64,000 nucleotides of DNA. Origin: Methylobacterium sp. J-048 (lineage in GTDB: Bacteria > Pseudomonadota > Alphaproteobacteria > Rhizobiales > Beijerinckiaceae). The position numbers and the translations under genes are program-made. Position 1 is the first letter of the stretch, and each line of letters opens with the position of its first letter. Location of the stretch: NCBI RefSeq assembly GCF_022829515.1, contig NZ_JAKSYL010000173.1, positions 38,469 to 102,468 on the forward strand, written 5' to 3'. Below are positions 25,584 through 35,035 of the stretch, piece by piece. Under the pieces are notes generated by a model. The model made no database searches and was not told the origin of the DNA. It was given only the letters and a program-made list of their open reading frames with translations.

Positions 25584-26564
25584 TCACGAGGCGGGACGAG
25601 CGGACCGCCTCAGAAACCTGGTCTCGGTCAGTTCGACGGATAACGCCCACAACCGCTCGGCCTCTCCAGGATCCACCGCGTACGCCTTCACGCCCACGAA
25701 CGGCTCATCCGCCGCTTCGGCCCGCACGGCCACGTCGCAATCCTCGCAATAGAGGCCGCCCAGCCCGTCGAGCTGCGGCGCGGTCGCCGCCCAGACCTGT
25801 GTGGCGGCGCCCTGGGCCGGCGTCTTGAAGGTCGGGTCCGCCGGTGCGCCGGACGCGTCGAGCCAGCCCTCCGCGATCATCTCGGCCTGCGTCAGGTGGC
25901 GCTGGAGCGGCGTGAAGATCTTGCCCGGATGCAACGAGAAGGCGCGGATGCCCCGGTCCCGTCCCAGCCGGTCGAGATGCACCGCAAACAGGGCGTTGGC
26001 GGTCTTCGCTTGGCCGTAGGCGCGCCACTTGTCGTAAGCAGACGTGAACTGGAGGTCGTCCCAGCGGATCGGCGAGAGGTGGTGCCCGGCCGAGGACACC
26101 GCGATCACCCGGGCGCCGGCCCCGAGCAGCGGCAGGAGGCGGTTGGTCAGGGCGAAATGGCCGAGATGGTTGGTAGCGAACTGCGCCTCCCAGCCCGGGC
26201 CGACCCGGCTCTCCGGGCAGGCCATGAGGCCGGCATTGTTGATAAGCCAGTCGATCGGCCGGCCGGCGGCCAGGACGCCTTCGGCGAAACGCCGGACGCT
26301 GGTGAGGTCCGACAGGTCGAGGGCTTCGACCGTGACCCCGCGAATGTCTCGGGTCGCGGTCCGGGCGGCATCCGGATCGCGGGCGCCAACCAGGATTGTC
26401 GCGCCCGCTCCCGCGAGCGCCCGGGTGGTCTCGAGGCCCAGGCCCGAATGACCCCCGGTGATGAGGGCGCGCCGCCCCGTCAGGTCCCGCCCGGCGAGGA
26501 CATCGGCGGCGGTGCTGCGGGCGCTGAAGCCCGATCCGAGCGGTTTCTGGTGATCGGTCATCAT
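25584..26564 (-). CDS. Short-chain dehydrogenase/reductase (retinol-dehydrogenase-like)
   Basis: 326 residues. The NAD(P) site is ALITGGHSGLGLETTRAL, the structural motif is INNAGLMACP, and the catalytic residues are Ser in VSSAGHHL with YGQAKTAN supplying Tyr-x3-Lys. Length and the HLSPIRWDDLQF insert fit the WWOX/retinol dehydrogenase-like SDR branch. The AraC-type gene diverges 114 bases away and is the probable regulator. Substrate is unknown. Confidence 0.88.
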   Translation of the reverse strand: MMTDHQKPLGSGFSARSTAADVLAGRDLTGRRALITGGHSGLGLETTRALAGAGATILVGARDPDAARTATRDIRGVTVEALDLSDLTSVRRFAEGVLAAGRPIDWLINNAGLMACPESRVGPGWEAQFATNHLGHFALTNRLLPLLGAGARVIAVSSAGHHLSPIRWDDLQFTSAYDKWRAYGQAKTANALFAVHLDRLGRDRGIRAFSLHPGKIFTPLQRHLTQAEMIAEGWLDASGAPADPTFKTPAQGAATQVWAATAPQLDGLGGLYCEDCDVAVRAEAADEPFVGVKAYAVDPGEAERLWALSVELTETRFLRRSARPAS

Positions 26565-26678
26565 CCTGCTCCGAGGCGGTCAAGATGCGCCGCCGTATCG
26601 CCGCGAGGATCGACCCGACGCACCGGACGCCCCATGCTGCGCCGTCCGCGAATCCTGCGCGGGCGTCCGGCTCGTGCC

Positions 26679-27608
26679 ATGGATCCGCTCTCCGATGTGC
26701 TGTCGCTGCTCCGACCCCGCAGCGCCCTCAGCGCCGGCCTCGATGCCGGCGGGGACTGGGCGATCCGCTTCCCCGCACATGACGGGATCAAGTTCAACGC
26801 GGTGATGCGGGGCGCCTGCTGGGTGGCGGTCGAGGGCGAGGCCGAGCCGGTCGAGATCGCGGCCGGCGACTGCTTCCTGCTGACCCGGGGCCGGCCGTTC
26901 CGGCTCGCCACCAATCCCGGATTGTCGGCGATCGATTCCGCCACAATCTACGACCGAGCGGCGGACAATGTCGCGACCTGCAACGGCGGCGGCGATTTTT
27001 TCCTGGTCGGTGGGCGGTTCTTCTTCGCGGGCGATGCGGCCGGCCTGCTGTTCGATGCGCTGCCGGCGATCGTGCCGATCCGGGATGCCTCGAACCAGGC
27101 GGCGATCCTGCGCTGGGCGCTGGACCAGCTGGCCGTGGAGCTGCGCCAGGGCGCGCCCGGCGGCGCCCTGATGGCCGACCATCTCGCGCAGATCATGCTG
27201 CTGCAGGTGCTGCGGCTCTGGCTCGCCTCGAAGCGGCCGACCGGGTGGCTCGGGGCGCTCGCCGATCCCCGGCTGGCCCGGGCGCTCACGGCCCTGCACG
27301 CCGCGCCGGCGCGGCGCTGGACGCTGGCGGAGCTGGCCGGGCGCGCCGGCATGTCGCGCACGACGTTTGCGGAACGATTCCGGGCGGTGGTCGGGCAGCC
27401 GCCGCTGGCCTATCTCGCGGGCTGGCGGATGCAGCTCGCTGCCGACCGGCTGCGGCGCTCGGACGAGGGCGTCGCGTCCATCGCGTATTCCGTCGGCTAC
27501 GAATCCGAGACCGCGTTCCGCACCGCCTTTAGTCGGCGGATGCTGTGCACGCCGATGCAGTATCGGCGGAGAATGGCCGCATTGTTGCTGCACCGCACCC
27601 TGCGCTAA
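26679..27608 (+). CDS. AraC-family regulator with cupin sensor domain
   Basis: ATG 26679 (MDPLSDVLSLLRPRSALSAG) gives 309 residues. The N-terminal cupin (about 5-190) includes AVEGEAEPVEIAAGDCFLLTRG, as in the AraC cupin_6 group. Two helix-turn-helix units occupy about 215-300, with TLAELAGRAGMSRTTFAERF and VASIAYSVGYESETAFRTAF. The divergent SDR gene is the likely target. An upstream ATG at 26634 would add 15 Arg-rich residues and is less likely. Confidence 0.87.
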   Translation: MDPLSDVLSLLRPRSALSAGLDAGGDWAIRFPAHDGIKFNAVMRGACWVAVEGEAEPVEIAAGDCFLLTRGRPFRLATNPGLSAIDSATIYDRAADNVATCNGGGDFFLVGGRFFFAGDAAGLLFDALPAIVPIRDASNQAAILRWALDQLAVELRQGAPGGALMADHLAQIMLLQVLRLWLASKRPTGWLGALADPRLARALTALHAAPARRWTLAELAGRAGMSRTTFAERFRAVVGQPPLAYLAGWRMQLAADRLRRSDEGVASIAYSVGYESETAFRTAFSRRMLCTPMQYRRRMAALLLHRTLR

Positions 27609-27699
27609 AGCTCATCCGGAAAGGTGGATGCCGGCTTTCGGACGCGATGATGCGAGACCGAAACCGGACCGCCGGGACGCTGTCCGAGACCGAGCCGCG

Positions 27700-28497
27700 A
27701 TGACGCCTTCCCTCTGGACCCGCCTGTCGAACCCGAGCCACTTCATGCGCTGGTCCGGCGCCCTGGTGCCGTGGCTCGCCGTCCTGTCGGTGGGCCTCGT
27801 CGGACTGGGGCTGTACCTGACCTTCTTCGCCGTCCCGCCCGACTACCAGCAGGGCGAGACCGTCCGGATCATGTACATCCATGTCCCGGCGGCCTGGCTC
27901 GGGGTGTTCTTCTACGGCGCCATGAGCCTGTCGGCGATCGGTACCCTGGTCTGGCGCCATCCCCTGGCCGACGTCGCCCAGCGCGCCGCCGCGCCGATCG
28001 GGGCGGCGTTCACGCTGATCTGCCTCGTCACCGGCTCGCTCTGGGGCAAGCCGATGTGGGGCACCTACTGGGTCTGGGACGCGCGCCTGACCTCGATGCT
28101 GATCCTGCTGCTGATCTATTGCGGCATCATCGCCCTGTGGCGCACCCTCGAGGAGCCGAACCGGGCCGCCCGCGCCGTGGCGATCCTGACCCTCGTCGGC
28201 GCCGTGAACCTGCCGATCATCAAGTTCTCGGTGAACTGGTGGTCGACCCTGCATCAGCCGGCCTCAATCCTGCGCATGGGCGGCTCCAGCATCGACCCGT
28301 CGATGCTCTACCCGCTGCTGATCATGATCGGCGCCGCCACGCTCGGCGGCACGACGCTGCATCTCTACGCCATGCGCACCGAGATCATGCGCCGCCGGGT
28401 GCGGACACTGACGATCCGCGAGGCCGAGCGCCTCGACCGGACCCAGCCTCGCCTCACGCCGAAGCCCGCCGGGATGCCGGTCGGGCAGCCGGTCTAG
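27700..28497 (+). CDS. ccmC: Heme exporter protein CcmC
   Basis: 265 residues from ATG 27700 with six membrane spans. The tryptophan-rich periplasmic signature is present (WGKPMWGTYWVWDARLTS), together with the two flanking His residues (YIHVPAAW and the later STLHQPAS). It presents heme to CcmE in system I cytochrome c maturation. It is first in a ccmC-ccmD-ccmG run, and the next gene starts 10 bases after the stop. Confidence 0.94.
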   Translation: MTPSLWTRLSNPSHFMRWSGALVPWLAVLSVGLVGLGLYLTFFAVPPDYQQGETVRIMYIHVPAAWLGVFFYGAMSLSAIGTLVWRHPLADVAQRAAAPIGAAFTLICLVTGSLWGKPMWGTYWVWDARLTSMLILLLIYCGIIALWRTLEEPNRAARAVAILTLVGAVNLPIIKFSVNWWSTLHQPASILRMGGSSIDPSMLYPLLIMIGAATLGGTTLHLYAMRTEIMRRRVRTLTIREAERLDRTQPRLTPKPAGMPVGQPV

Positions 28498-28507
28498 GAT
28501 TTTTCAG

Positions 28508-28651
28508 ATGGATCTCGGGTCTCACGGCGGCTTCATCGTCGCCGCCTACGCCTTTACGGCCCTGGTCATGGCCGGCCTGATCGGCAACGCGCTCCGCGAC
28601 CGGCGGGCGCAGCTGCGCGCCCTCAAGGGTTTCGGGGAGGACCGGCGGTGA
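28508..28651 (+). CDS. ccmD: Heme exporter protein CcmD
   Basis: A 47-residue product, MDLGSHGGFIVAAYAFTALV followed by a membrane span and the charged tail RDRRAQLRALKGFG. The short length, single membrane helix, basic cytoplasmic end and position between ccmC and ccmG identify CcmD. CcmD helps release holo-CcmE from CcmC. Its stop overlaps the GTG start of ccmG. Confidence 0.9.
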   Translation: MDLGSHGGFIVAAYAFTALVMAGLIGNALRDRRAQLRALKGFGEDRR

Positions 28652-29256
28652 CCGGCGACGAGACCCTGGACCGGCCGCCCCCGGTCCGCCGCTCGCTGCT
28701 GCTGATCATCCCGGTCCTGGCGTTCGCCATGCTGGCCGCGGTGCTGTTCCTGCGCCTGCGCTCGGGCGCCGACCCGGCAGCGCTGCCCTCCGCGATGATC
28801 GGCAAGCCGGTGCCGAGCTTCAGCCTGCCGGCGGTGCCCGGGCTCAAGGCCGGCGACGTCCCGGTGCCGGGCCTGTCGAGCACCGACCTGAAGGGCCAGA
28901 TCACGGTGATCAACGTGTTCGCCTCGTGGTGCGCGCCCTGCCAGGTCGAGCACCCGATGCTGATGCGGCTCGCCCGAGAGCCCGGGATCCGGCTGGTCGG
29001 CATCGACTACAAGGAGCCGAACCCGGCCGCCGGCCAGCGCTTCCTGGCCCGGCACGGTGTGCCGTTCGCCGCCGTCGGGGCCGATGCCGACGGGCGTGCG
29101 GCGATCGATTTCGGCGTCTACGGCGTGCCCGAGACCTTCGTGATCGGGCCGGACGGCGTGATCCGCGACAAGCTCGTCGGCATCCTCACCCCGGACAATT
29201 ACACCAGCGTGCTGACGCGGATCCGGGCGGCCGGGAAAGTCGCCGACGCGCGCTGA
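28648..29256 (+). CDS. ccmG: Thiol:disulfide oxidoreductase CcmG/DsbE
   Basis: 202 residues from GTG 28648, overlapping the ccmD stop by four bases. An N-terminal membrane anchor (about 12-33) is followed by a periplasmic thioredoxin fold with the active site ASWCAPCQVEHP. The acidic and cis-Pro elements IDYKEPNP and GVPETFVI are typical of CcmG. It reduces apocytochrome c cysteines before heme attachment. It converges on yciB with only three bases between. Confidence 0.94.
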   Translation: MTGDETLDRPPPVRRSLLLIIPVLAFAMLAAVLFLRLRSGADPAALPSAMIGKPVPSFSLPAVPGLKAGDVPVPGLSSTDLKGQITVINVFASWCAPCQVEHPMLMRLAREPGIRLVGIDYKEPNPAAGQRFLARHGVPFAAVGADADGRAAIDFGVYGVPETFVIGPDGVIRDKLVGILTPDNYTSVLTRIRAAGKVADAR

Positions 29257-29259
29257 ACC

Positions 29260-29874
29260 TTACTCGCCCGGCTGCGGCTCCTTGCGCTCGTAGCGGGTGA
29301 GCAGTGGCGTCTGCGCCAGCGCGAACACCACGGTGAGCGGCATGATGCCGAACACCTTGAAGTTGACCCAAAAATCCTCGGTCTGAGTCCGCCACACGAC
29401 CTCGTTCAAGGCTGCGAGAACAAAAAAGAAAAGCCCCCAGCGGAAGGTGAGCTTGCGCCAGCCCTCCTCGGTGAGGCTGAACATCGAATCGAGCACCACC
29501 GACAGCAGCGAGCGCCCGAAGGCGAGCCCGCCGAGCAGCACGGTGCCGAACAGCGCGTTCACGATGGTCGGCTTGACCATGATGAAGGTCTTGTCCTGCA
29601 GCGCCAGCGTCAGGCCGCCGAACACCACCACGACGACGCCGGAGACAAGCGGCATGATCGGCAGGCGCCGCACCAGCACGAAGTGAACCGCCAGCGCCAC
29701 CACGGTCGCCGCGATGAACACGCCGGTGGCCACGAACAGCTTCTGGTCGGGGGCGACGCCGAACTTCTCCGAATAGGCGTTGCCCAGGAAGAAGATGACG
29801 AGCGGCCCGAGTTCCAGCGCCAGCTTCACGAGCGGCGGCAGGTGGCGGCGTGGGGGGATGGATTCGATCTGCAT
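29260..29874 (-). CDS. yciB: Inner-membrane septation-type protein A (YciB/IspZ family)
   Basis: 204 residues from ATG 29874 ([10 protein letters not shown]). Five to six membrane spans and the family segments [35 protein letters not shown] and [20 protein letters not shown] identify it. YciB-type proteins affect envelope and septum integrity; the molecular activity is unclear. In-frame codons upstream of 29874 lack coding character, so this start is preferred. Confidence 0.9.
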   Translation of the reverse strand: MQIESIPPRRHLPPLVKLALELGPLVIFFLGNAYSEKFGVAPDQKLFVATGVFIAATVVALAVHFVLVRRLPIMPLVSGVVVVVFGGLTLALQDKTFIMVKPTIVNALFGTVLLGGLAFGRSLLSVVLDSMFSLTEEGWRKLTFRWGLFFFVLAALNEVVWRTQTEDFWVNFKVFGIMPLTVVFALAQTPLLTRYERKEPQPGE

Positions 29875-29949
29875 GCGCTCGGTTGGCTCGAATGCGGCAC
29901 TCGCGCTAGGCTGGAGGCCGGGCTGGCTGTGTGTAACGCGGGGCTTGCG

Positions 29950-30210
29950 ATGTCCATCACGATCGACAACGCCGAGGTCGAGGCCCTGCTCGCCGACCTC
30001 ACAGCGACGACCCACCGCGCCGCGCCGGATTTGTTGCTGGAGTTGCTCAGGCGGGAACGGGCGCGGGTGGAAGACGAGGCGGAGCGCTGCATCGCCGAGG
30101 ACCTCGCGGCCGATGAAGCAATGCGGCGGCGCTTCAGCGGGAGTCCGAACGTCGATGCGCGGACAATCGAAGAGATCCTCGCCTACGACGAGAACGGCCT
30201 GCCGGTATGA
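29950..30210 (+). CDS. VapB-type antitoxin (Rv0623-like), orphan
   Basis: 86 residues from ATG 29950. The N-terminal [17 protein letters not shown] plus a short helical DNA-binding segment ([15 protein letters not shown]) fits the Rv0623/PSK antitoxin family. The C-terminal [19 protein letters not shown] resembles the part that wraps a PIN-domain toxin. A toxin-like start codon overlaps its stop, but only about a dozen plausible VapC residues follow before a palindromic repeat, so the toxin is lost. Confidence 0.75.
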   Translation: MSITIDNAEVEALLADLTATTHRAAPDLLLELLRRERARVEDEAERCIAEDLAADEAMRRRFSGSPNVDARTIEEILAYDENGLPV

Positions 30211-30246
30211 GCGCTACGGCGGTCATTGAAGGTTCCAGCATCTCGC
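30207..30246 (+). pseudogene. Truncated VapC toxin start
   Basis: The ATG at 30207 overlaps the vapB stop (ATGA), the normal vapBC arrangement. The frame reads [12 protein letters not shown], which aligns by eye with the VapC opening (V-I-D-x-S), then runs directly into the inverted repeat at 30247. No PIN domain follows; what remains is an Arg/Pro-rich readthrough of the repeat. Identification rests on position and very few residues. Confidence 0.4.
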
Positions 30247-30362
30247 CCGTCATTCCGGGGCGCCGTAGGCGAACCCGGAATCCAGAGCCGCCGACGATAC
30301 CATACCTTGATCTGCTGATGTTTCTGGATTCCGGGCTCCGCTTCGCGGCCCCGGAATGACGG
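30247..30362. repeat. Large palindromic repeat (CCGTCATTCCGGGGC family)
   Basis: The outer arms CCGTCATTCCGGGGC (30247-30261) and GCCCCGGAATGACGG (30348-30362) are perfectly complementary. Inner arms around AACCCGGAATCCAG and CTGGATTCCGGGCT pair as well, giving a long stem with a central loop. A related, more diverged copy lies at 35857-35972. It sits between vapB and the convergent ftsY end and could act as a bidirectional terminator. Confidence 0.88.
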
Positions 30363-30471
30363 TGTGATCGATAGCGCGGCTTCTGGAAAGCCTCGGCACA
30401 TTCAGCAAGCGGTGTAGTCCGGGTCGAACACTTTGAAGGGGCTGCCGACAACCGCTATTTCTGACGCTGCT

Positions 30472-31827
30472 CTAATCCTTCTCCAGCCCGGCGATCGCCC
30501 GGGCGAAGTCTCGGGCCGCGAACGGCTCCAGATCCTCCACGCCCTCGCCGACGCCGATGAAGTGCACCGGCAGGCTGAACTTGGCGGCGAGCGCCACCAG
30601 GATGCCGCCGCGCGCGGTGCCGTCGAGCTTGGTCATCACCAAGCCCGAGACCGGTGCCGCCTGGGAAAACAGCTCGACCTGCGAAATCGCGTTCTGGCCG
30701 ACCGTAGCGTCGAGAACGAGGAGCGTCGCGTGCGGCGCGTCCGGATCCTGCTTGCGCAGCACGCGGACGATTTTTTCCAGTTCCGCCATCAGCCCGGCCT
30801 TGTTCTGGAGCCGACCGGCGGTGTCGATCAGCAGCACGTCGGTCCCGGCGGCGGTCGCCTGCTTCAGGGCATCGAAGGCGAGCCCGGCCGCGTCGGCACC
30901 CTCGCCGCCGCTCACCACCGGGGTGCCGGTGCGCGCGCCCCAGACCTTGAGCTGCTCCACCGCCGCCGCCCGGAACGTGTCGCCAGCCGCCAGCATCACG
31001 GTCCGGCCCTCCGCGCGCAGCTTCGAGGCGAGCTTGCCCAAGGTCGTCGTCTTGCCGGCGCCGTTGACGCCCACGGTCAGGATCACGAACGGCTTCTTCG
31101 TCGCGTCGATGGAAAGCGGCACCGCCACGGGCGCCAGCGCGCGCTCGACCTCGGTGGCCAGGATCGCCCGGACCTCGTCGGGCGAGATCCCCTTCTCGTA
31201 GCGGCCCTTGCCCACGGCGTCCGAGATCCGCGTCGCGGTCTCCAGGCCGAAATCGGCCTGGATCAGAGCATCCTCCAGATCCTCCAGGGTGTTGGCGTCG
31301 AGCTTGCGCTTGGTGAACAGGCCGGTCACCCGGTCGGACAGGGCCGTCGAGGTCCGCTTCATCCCGGAGGTGAGCCGGGTCCACCAGCCCTTGGCCTCGG
31401 GCTCCCGATCCGGCCCGGCGCCGGCATCGTGGGCCAGCGCCGCAGCGGAATCGACCGGCTGGATGTCGGGTGCCGGCTCGACCACCGGCTCCCGGTTCGC
31501 GTCCCCGGTATCGACCGGGTCGGCGCCGTGCGCGGGGTCGTCCCCGGCCGTGCCGGCGGGCGGCCGCTCGGGCTCGCCCGCGATCGGCAGCAGGTCCGCC
31601 CCCTCGATCACGTCGGCGACGGGGGCTTCCGTCTCCTCGGGCGGCAGCGGGATATGGGCAACGTCCTCGGCCCCGGTGGCGTAGTCGGGCTGACCTTTGG
31701 AGGGCGAGGCCGGCGCGTCTGCGGGCAGTTCCGTCTCCGCGTTGTCCTCGGCCGTGCCTTCGCCCGTGCCCTGGCCCTTGCGCCCGAACAGGCGCCCGAA
31801 CCAGCCGGGCTTGTCCTCGCTCGCCAT
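30472..31827 (-). CDS. ftsY: Signal recognition particle receptor FtsY
   Basis: ATG 31827 (MASEDKPGWFGRLFGRK) gives 451 residues; GTG 31857 would add ten. An acidic, low-complexity A-domain (about 20-140) precedes the NG domain. GTPase motifs: TVGVNGAGKTTTLGKLA (G1), LLIDTAGRLQNKAGLM (DTAGR) and VMTKLDGTARGG (G4). It docks ribosome-SRP complexes at the membrane. It lies divergently from the pseudouridine synthase gene. Confidence 0.95.
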   Translation of the reverse strand: MASEDKPGWFGRLFGRKGQGTGEGTAEDNAETELPADAPASPSKGQPDYATGAEDVAHIPLPPEETEAPVADVIEGADLLPIAGEPERPPAGTAGDDPAHGADPVDTGDANREPVVEPAPDIQPVDSAAALAHDAGAGPDREPEAKGWWTRLTSGMKRTSTALSDRVTGLFTKRKLDANTLEDLEDALIQADFGLETATRISDAVGKGRYEKGISPDEVRAILATEVERALAPVAVPLSIDATKKPFVILTVGVNGAGKTTTLGKLASKLRAEGRTVMLAAGDTFRAAAVEQLKVWGARTGTPVVSGGEGADAAGLAFDALKQATAAGTDVLLIDTAGRLQNKAGLMAELEKIVRVLRKQDPDAPHATLLVLDATVGQNAISQVELFSQAAPVSGLVMTKLDGTARGGILVALAAKFSLPVHFIGVGEGVEDLEPFAARDFARAIAGLEKD

Positions 31828-31884
31828 GAAATCGCGTCCTCGCCCCACCTTGCTCACCCGATGAGGAGCTATTAGCCCGACCGG

Positions 31885-32559
31885 ATGTCACTCACCTTCG
31901 ACATAGGTGCCCGCCTCCTCTACCGCGATGCCCTGCTGCTCGTCATCGACAAGCCGCCGGGTCTTCCGGTCCATCCCGGCCCCCGCGGCGGCGAAACCCT
32001 CACCGACCATCTCGATGGCCTCCGGTTCGGCCTGCCGCGCCGCCCCGAGGCCGCGCACCGGCTCGACCGCGACACCTCCGGCTGCCTGGCGCTCGGCCGC
32101 CACGCCAAGGCGCTGGCGCGGCTGGGAAAACTGTTTGCCGGCAGCGCCGTGGACAAGACCTACTGGGCGGTGGTCAAGGGCGGCCCCGACGCGGAATCCG
32201 GCCGGATCGACCTGGCCTTGGCGCGCCGCTCCGACGATCCGCGCTCCTGGTGGATGAAGGCCGACCCGTCGGGCGACCCGGCCCTGACCCATTGGCGCGT
32301 CCTCGGCCGGGCCGGCGGCCGCACCTGGCTGGAGCTGAAGCCGGTCACCGGCCGCACACACCAGCTCCGGGTCCATTGCGCCGCCTCCGGCTGGCCGATT
32401 TTGGGAGACGCGATCTACGGCAGCGGCCCCCGCGGTGGCAGCCTGCACCTGCACGCGCGGACGCTGACGATCCCGCTCTACCCGAAGCGCGACGCGATCA
32501 GCATTGAGGCGCCACCGCCGGCGCATATCGCTGACGCCGTGACGCGAATGGGCGCCTAG
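31885..32559 (+). CDS. RluA-family RNA pseudouridine synthase
   Basis: 224 residues. The catalytic Asp is in the motif AAHRLDRDTSGCLALG, and LLLVIDKPPGLPVHPG and KPVTGRTHQLRVHCAASGWPI (read as separate blocks) are conserved elements. There is no S4 domain, so it is a short RluA-type enzyme that isomerises uridine in rRNA or tRNA; the target base cannot be assigned. It is divergent from ftsY and convergent with mtaB. Confidence 0.9.
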   Translation: MSLTFDIGARLLYRDALLLVIDKPPGLPVHPGPRGGETLTDHLDGLRFGLPRRPEAAHRLDRDTSGCLALGRHAKALARLGKLFAGSAVDKTYWAVVKGGPDAESGRIDLALARRSDDPRSWWMKADPSGDPALTHWRVLGRAGGRTWLELKPVTGRTHQLRVHCAASGWPILGDAIYGSGPRGGSLHLHARTLTIPLYPKRDAISIEAPPPAHIADAVTRMGA

Positions 32560-32598
32560 ACCGGTATTAGGTTTCTGGTGACAGTTTCGCAGCGTCAG

Positions 32599-32692
32599 CC
32601 GTCATTGCGAGCGTAGCGAAGCAACCTAGGGATACGCCTCGTTCGTAAACCGTGCGGTGCACTGGGTTGCTTCGCTGCGCTCGCAATGACGG
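32599..32692. repeat. Inverted repeat with 27-base arms (CCGTCATTGCGAGCG family)
   Basis: The left arm (32599-32625) begins CCGTCATTGCGAGCGTAGCG and the right arm (32666-32692) ends CGCTCGCAATGACGG. The arms are complementary apart from a small mismatch at the GTA/CTG position. The element lies between the convergent pseudouridine synthase and mtaB genes. It resembles an abundant palindromic repeat of Methylobacteriaceae and relatives. Confidence 0.88.
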
Positions 32693-32723
32693 TGCGGATA
32701 AGAATGCTGCGGTTTGAGGGACT

Positions 32724-33950
32724 TCAGGCAGCGATCAGCCGCGTCCCGTCATGTCCCGCGATCATGACCGCGTGGAACGTCCCCGCCTCGACCTCTCCCG
32801 CCAATCGCACCATCGTGAAATCCGCGCTGCGGCCGATGCCGCCACGCTCCGCAAGGACGGTCAGCGTGCGCCCGATCTGGCCGTCGAGGTGCCGGCGCAG
32901 GGCGTCGGCGCCGGCCGCGCGCAGGCGGGCGGCGCGGTCGCGGATCGCGTCGGCTGCCACCGGGGGCATGCGGGCCGCCGGCGTCCCGGGGCGGGGCGAG
33001 TACGGGAAGACGTGGAGATGCGTCAGCCCGCATTCGGCCACGAGATCGAGGGAGCGGTTGAACTGGTCCTCGGTCTCGGTGGGGAAGCCCGCGATCAGGT
33101 CGGCGCCGAACACCACGTCCGGGCGCATGGCTCTCACGGTCTCGCAGAAGCGGATCGCGTCGGCGCGGCTGTGCCGGCGCTTCATCCGCTTGAGGATCAG
33201 GTCGTCGCCGGCCTGGAGCGACAGGTGCAGGTGCGGCATCAACCGCTCCTCCTCGGCGAGCGCCGCCAGCAGCGCGTCGTCCGCTTCCACGGAGTCGATC
33301 GAGGAGACGCGCAGGCGCGCGAGCTGTGGCACGCCCTTCAGGATCGCCCTCACCAAGCTCCCGAGAGATAGTGCCGGCCCGGAGAGGTCGCGGCCATAGG
33401 CCGTGAGGTCGACGCCGGTGAGCACCACCTCGCGGCCGCCATGGGCCACGATGGCCTCGACCTGGGCGATGACGTCGGCGACCGGCACCGAGCGCGACAT
33501 GCCGCGGCCGAACGGGATGATGCAGAAGGTGCAGCGATGGTCGCAGCCGTTCTGCACCGGCACGAACGCCCGCGTGTGGCCAGCGACGGAGTCGATCCGC
33601 GTCGGCGCGACCGTGCGGGCCTCCATCACGGCGCCCGGGCCGGTGCCGGCGGGCGACCAACCGGCTGCGCTGAGCTTCTCCGTGTTACCGACGAGGCGCG
33701 CTACCTCCGGCATCGCCGCGTAGGCTTCGGTCTCGACCTCGGCGCCGCAGCCGGTGACGACGATCTCGGTCCCGGGCCGCTCCCGCGCGATCCGGCGGAT
33801 CGCCTTGCGGGCCTGGCGGCCGGCTTCCTGGGTCACAGCACAGGTGTTGACCACCACCCGGTCGCGCCCGTCGGCCGCCGCGTGGACGCGCAGGGCCTCC
33901 GACTCGACCGTGTTGAGCCGGCACCCGAAGGTGAGGGTCTCGACGCCCAT
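32724..33950 (-). CDS. mtaB: tRNA (t6A37) methylthiotransferase MtaB
   Basis: ATG 33950 ([13 protein letters not shown]) gives 408 residues and overlaps the dapF stop by one base. UPF0004 cysteines appear in GCRLNTVESEAL, NTCAVTQEA and TGCGAEV. The radical-SAM cluster is CDHRCTFC (Cx3Cx2C), and a short TRAM domain closes the protein. MtaB adds a methylthio group to t6A37 in tRNA decoding ANN codons. The dapF-mtaB pair is common in alphaproteobacteria. Confidence 0.93.
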   Translation of the reverse strand: MGVETLTFGCRLNTVESEALRVHAAADGRDRVVVNTCAVTQEAGRQARKAIRRIARERPGTEIVVTGCGAEVETEAYAAMPEVARLVGNTEKLSAAGWSPAGTGPGAVMEARTVAPTRIDSVAGHTRAFVPVQNGCDHRCTFCIIPFGRGMSRSVPVADVIAQVEAIVAHGGREVVLTGVDLTAYGRDLSGPALSLGSLVRAILKGVPQLARLRVSSIDSVEADDALLAALAEEERLMPHLHLSLQAGDDLILKRMKRRHSRADAIRFCETVRAMRPDVVFGADLIAGFPTETEDQFNRSLDLVAECGLTHLHVFPYSPRPGTPAARMPPVAADAIRDRAARLRAAGADALRRHLDGQIGRTLTVLAERGGIGRSADFTMVRLAGEVEAGTFHAVMIAGHDGTRLIAA

Positions 33951-34837
33951 CAGGCGGCGCCGGAAAACAGCTCCGGCGCCAGGGTACCCTCGGCGACGAG
34001 CGCGACCGGGCCGGTCATCAGGACATGGTCGTCGGCGCGCCATTCCACGAACAGCTCGCCTCCGGGCAGCCGGACGGTGGCCTGCCGGCCGATCATCCGC
34101 AGGCGCGAGGCCGCCACCACGGTGGCGCAGGCGGCGGTGCCGCAGGCGAGCGTCAGCCCGGCGCCGCGCTCCCAGACCCGCAGGGTGATCGCCTCGCGCT
34201 CGGTCACTTGCGCGATCGAGATGTTGGCCCGCTCCGGGAAGAGCGGGTGGTTCTCCAGCATCGACCCGATCCGGGCGAGGTCGTAGGAGGCGGGATCCCG
34301 GTCGACGAAGAACACCGCGTGCGGGTTGCCCATGTTCACGGCGCCCGGCGAGTGCAGGATCGGATCGTCGATCGGGCCGATCTGCAATTCGATCCGCCGC
34401 GTGTCGGGGAACGGCTCGGAGAGCGGGATCTCGTCCCAGGCGAGCTTCGGCCGGCCCATATCGACCGTGAAGGCACGCTCCGAGACCCGGCGCACGCCCA
34501 CGCGGCCGGCCGAGGTCTCCAGGACCAGCCGTCCGCCCTCGGCGGGGCGGGCCATGGCCGGGTCGTCGAGCATCGCGTAGGCGACGCAGCGGGTGCCGTT
34601 GCCGCAGGCGCCGGCTTCCGAGCCGTCGGTGTTGTAGATCCGCATGAACGCGTCGGTGCCGGCGCTCACGGGATCGTGCAAGACCATCAGCTGGTCGAAG
34701 CGCGAGCCGGGATCCTGCGCGATCGCCCGGGCCTCCTCGGGCCGGACCTTGGCCACCGAGCCGCGCAGGTCCAGCACCACGATCGCGTTGCCGGCGCCGT
34801 GCATCTTCAGGAAGCGTCTATGGGCGAGTGCGCTCAT
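33950..34837 (-). CDS. dapF: Diaminopimelate epimerase
   Basis: 295 residues from ATG 34837. Both catalytic cysteines are present in [12 protein letters not shown] and [10 protein letters not shown], with the substrate-binding [11 protein letters not shown] between. It interconverts LL- and meso-diaminopimelate for lysine and peptidoglycan. The start is supported by the conserved [18 protein letters not shown]. It is followed directly by mtaB. Confidence 0.95.
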   Translation of the reverse strand: MSALAHRRFLKMHGAGNAIVVLDLRGSVAKVRPEEARAIAQDPGSRFDQLMVLHDPVSAGTDAFMRIYNTDGSEAGACGNGTRCVAYAMLDDPAMARPAEGGRLVLETSAGRVGVRRVSERAFTVDMGRPKLAWDEIPLSEPFPDTRRIELQIGPIDDPILHSPGAVNMGNPHAVFFVDRDPASYDLARIGSMLENHPLFPERANISIAQVTEREAITLRVWERGAGLTLACGTAACATVVAASRLRMIGRQATVRLPGGELFVEWRADDHVLMTGPVALVAEGTLAPELFSGAA

Positions 34838-35035
34838 GCAGCCAGAGGGGTTGAGGGGATCGGCCAGCTATATGGCAAAACGCTCTGCCGGACGCGAGGG
34901 GGCCCAGCGGCGTGGCAGATGCGCCGCACCCGCGGCTCTCGTAGCGCGTGCCCTCGCGGGCGGGCCGGATCGCCACTAGGTTAGCCGGCGGGAGCCCACG
35001 CGACGATCCGCCGGGACCCGACCGGAGCGCCACCC

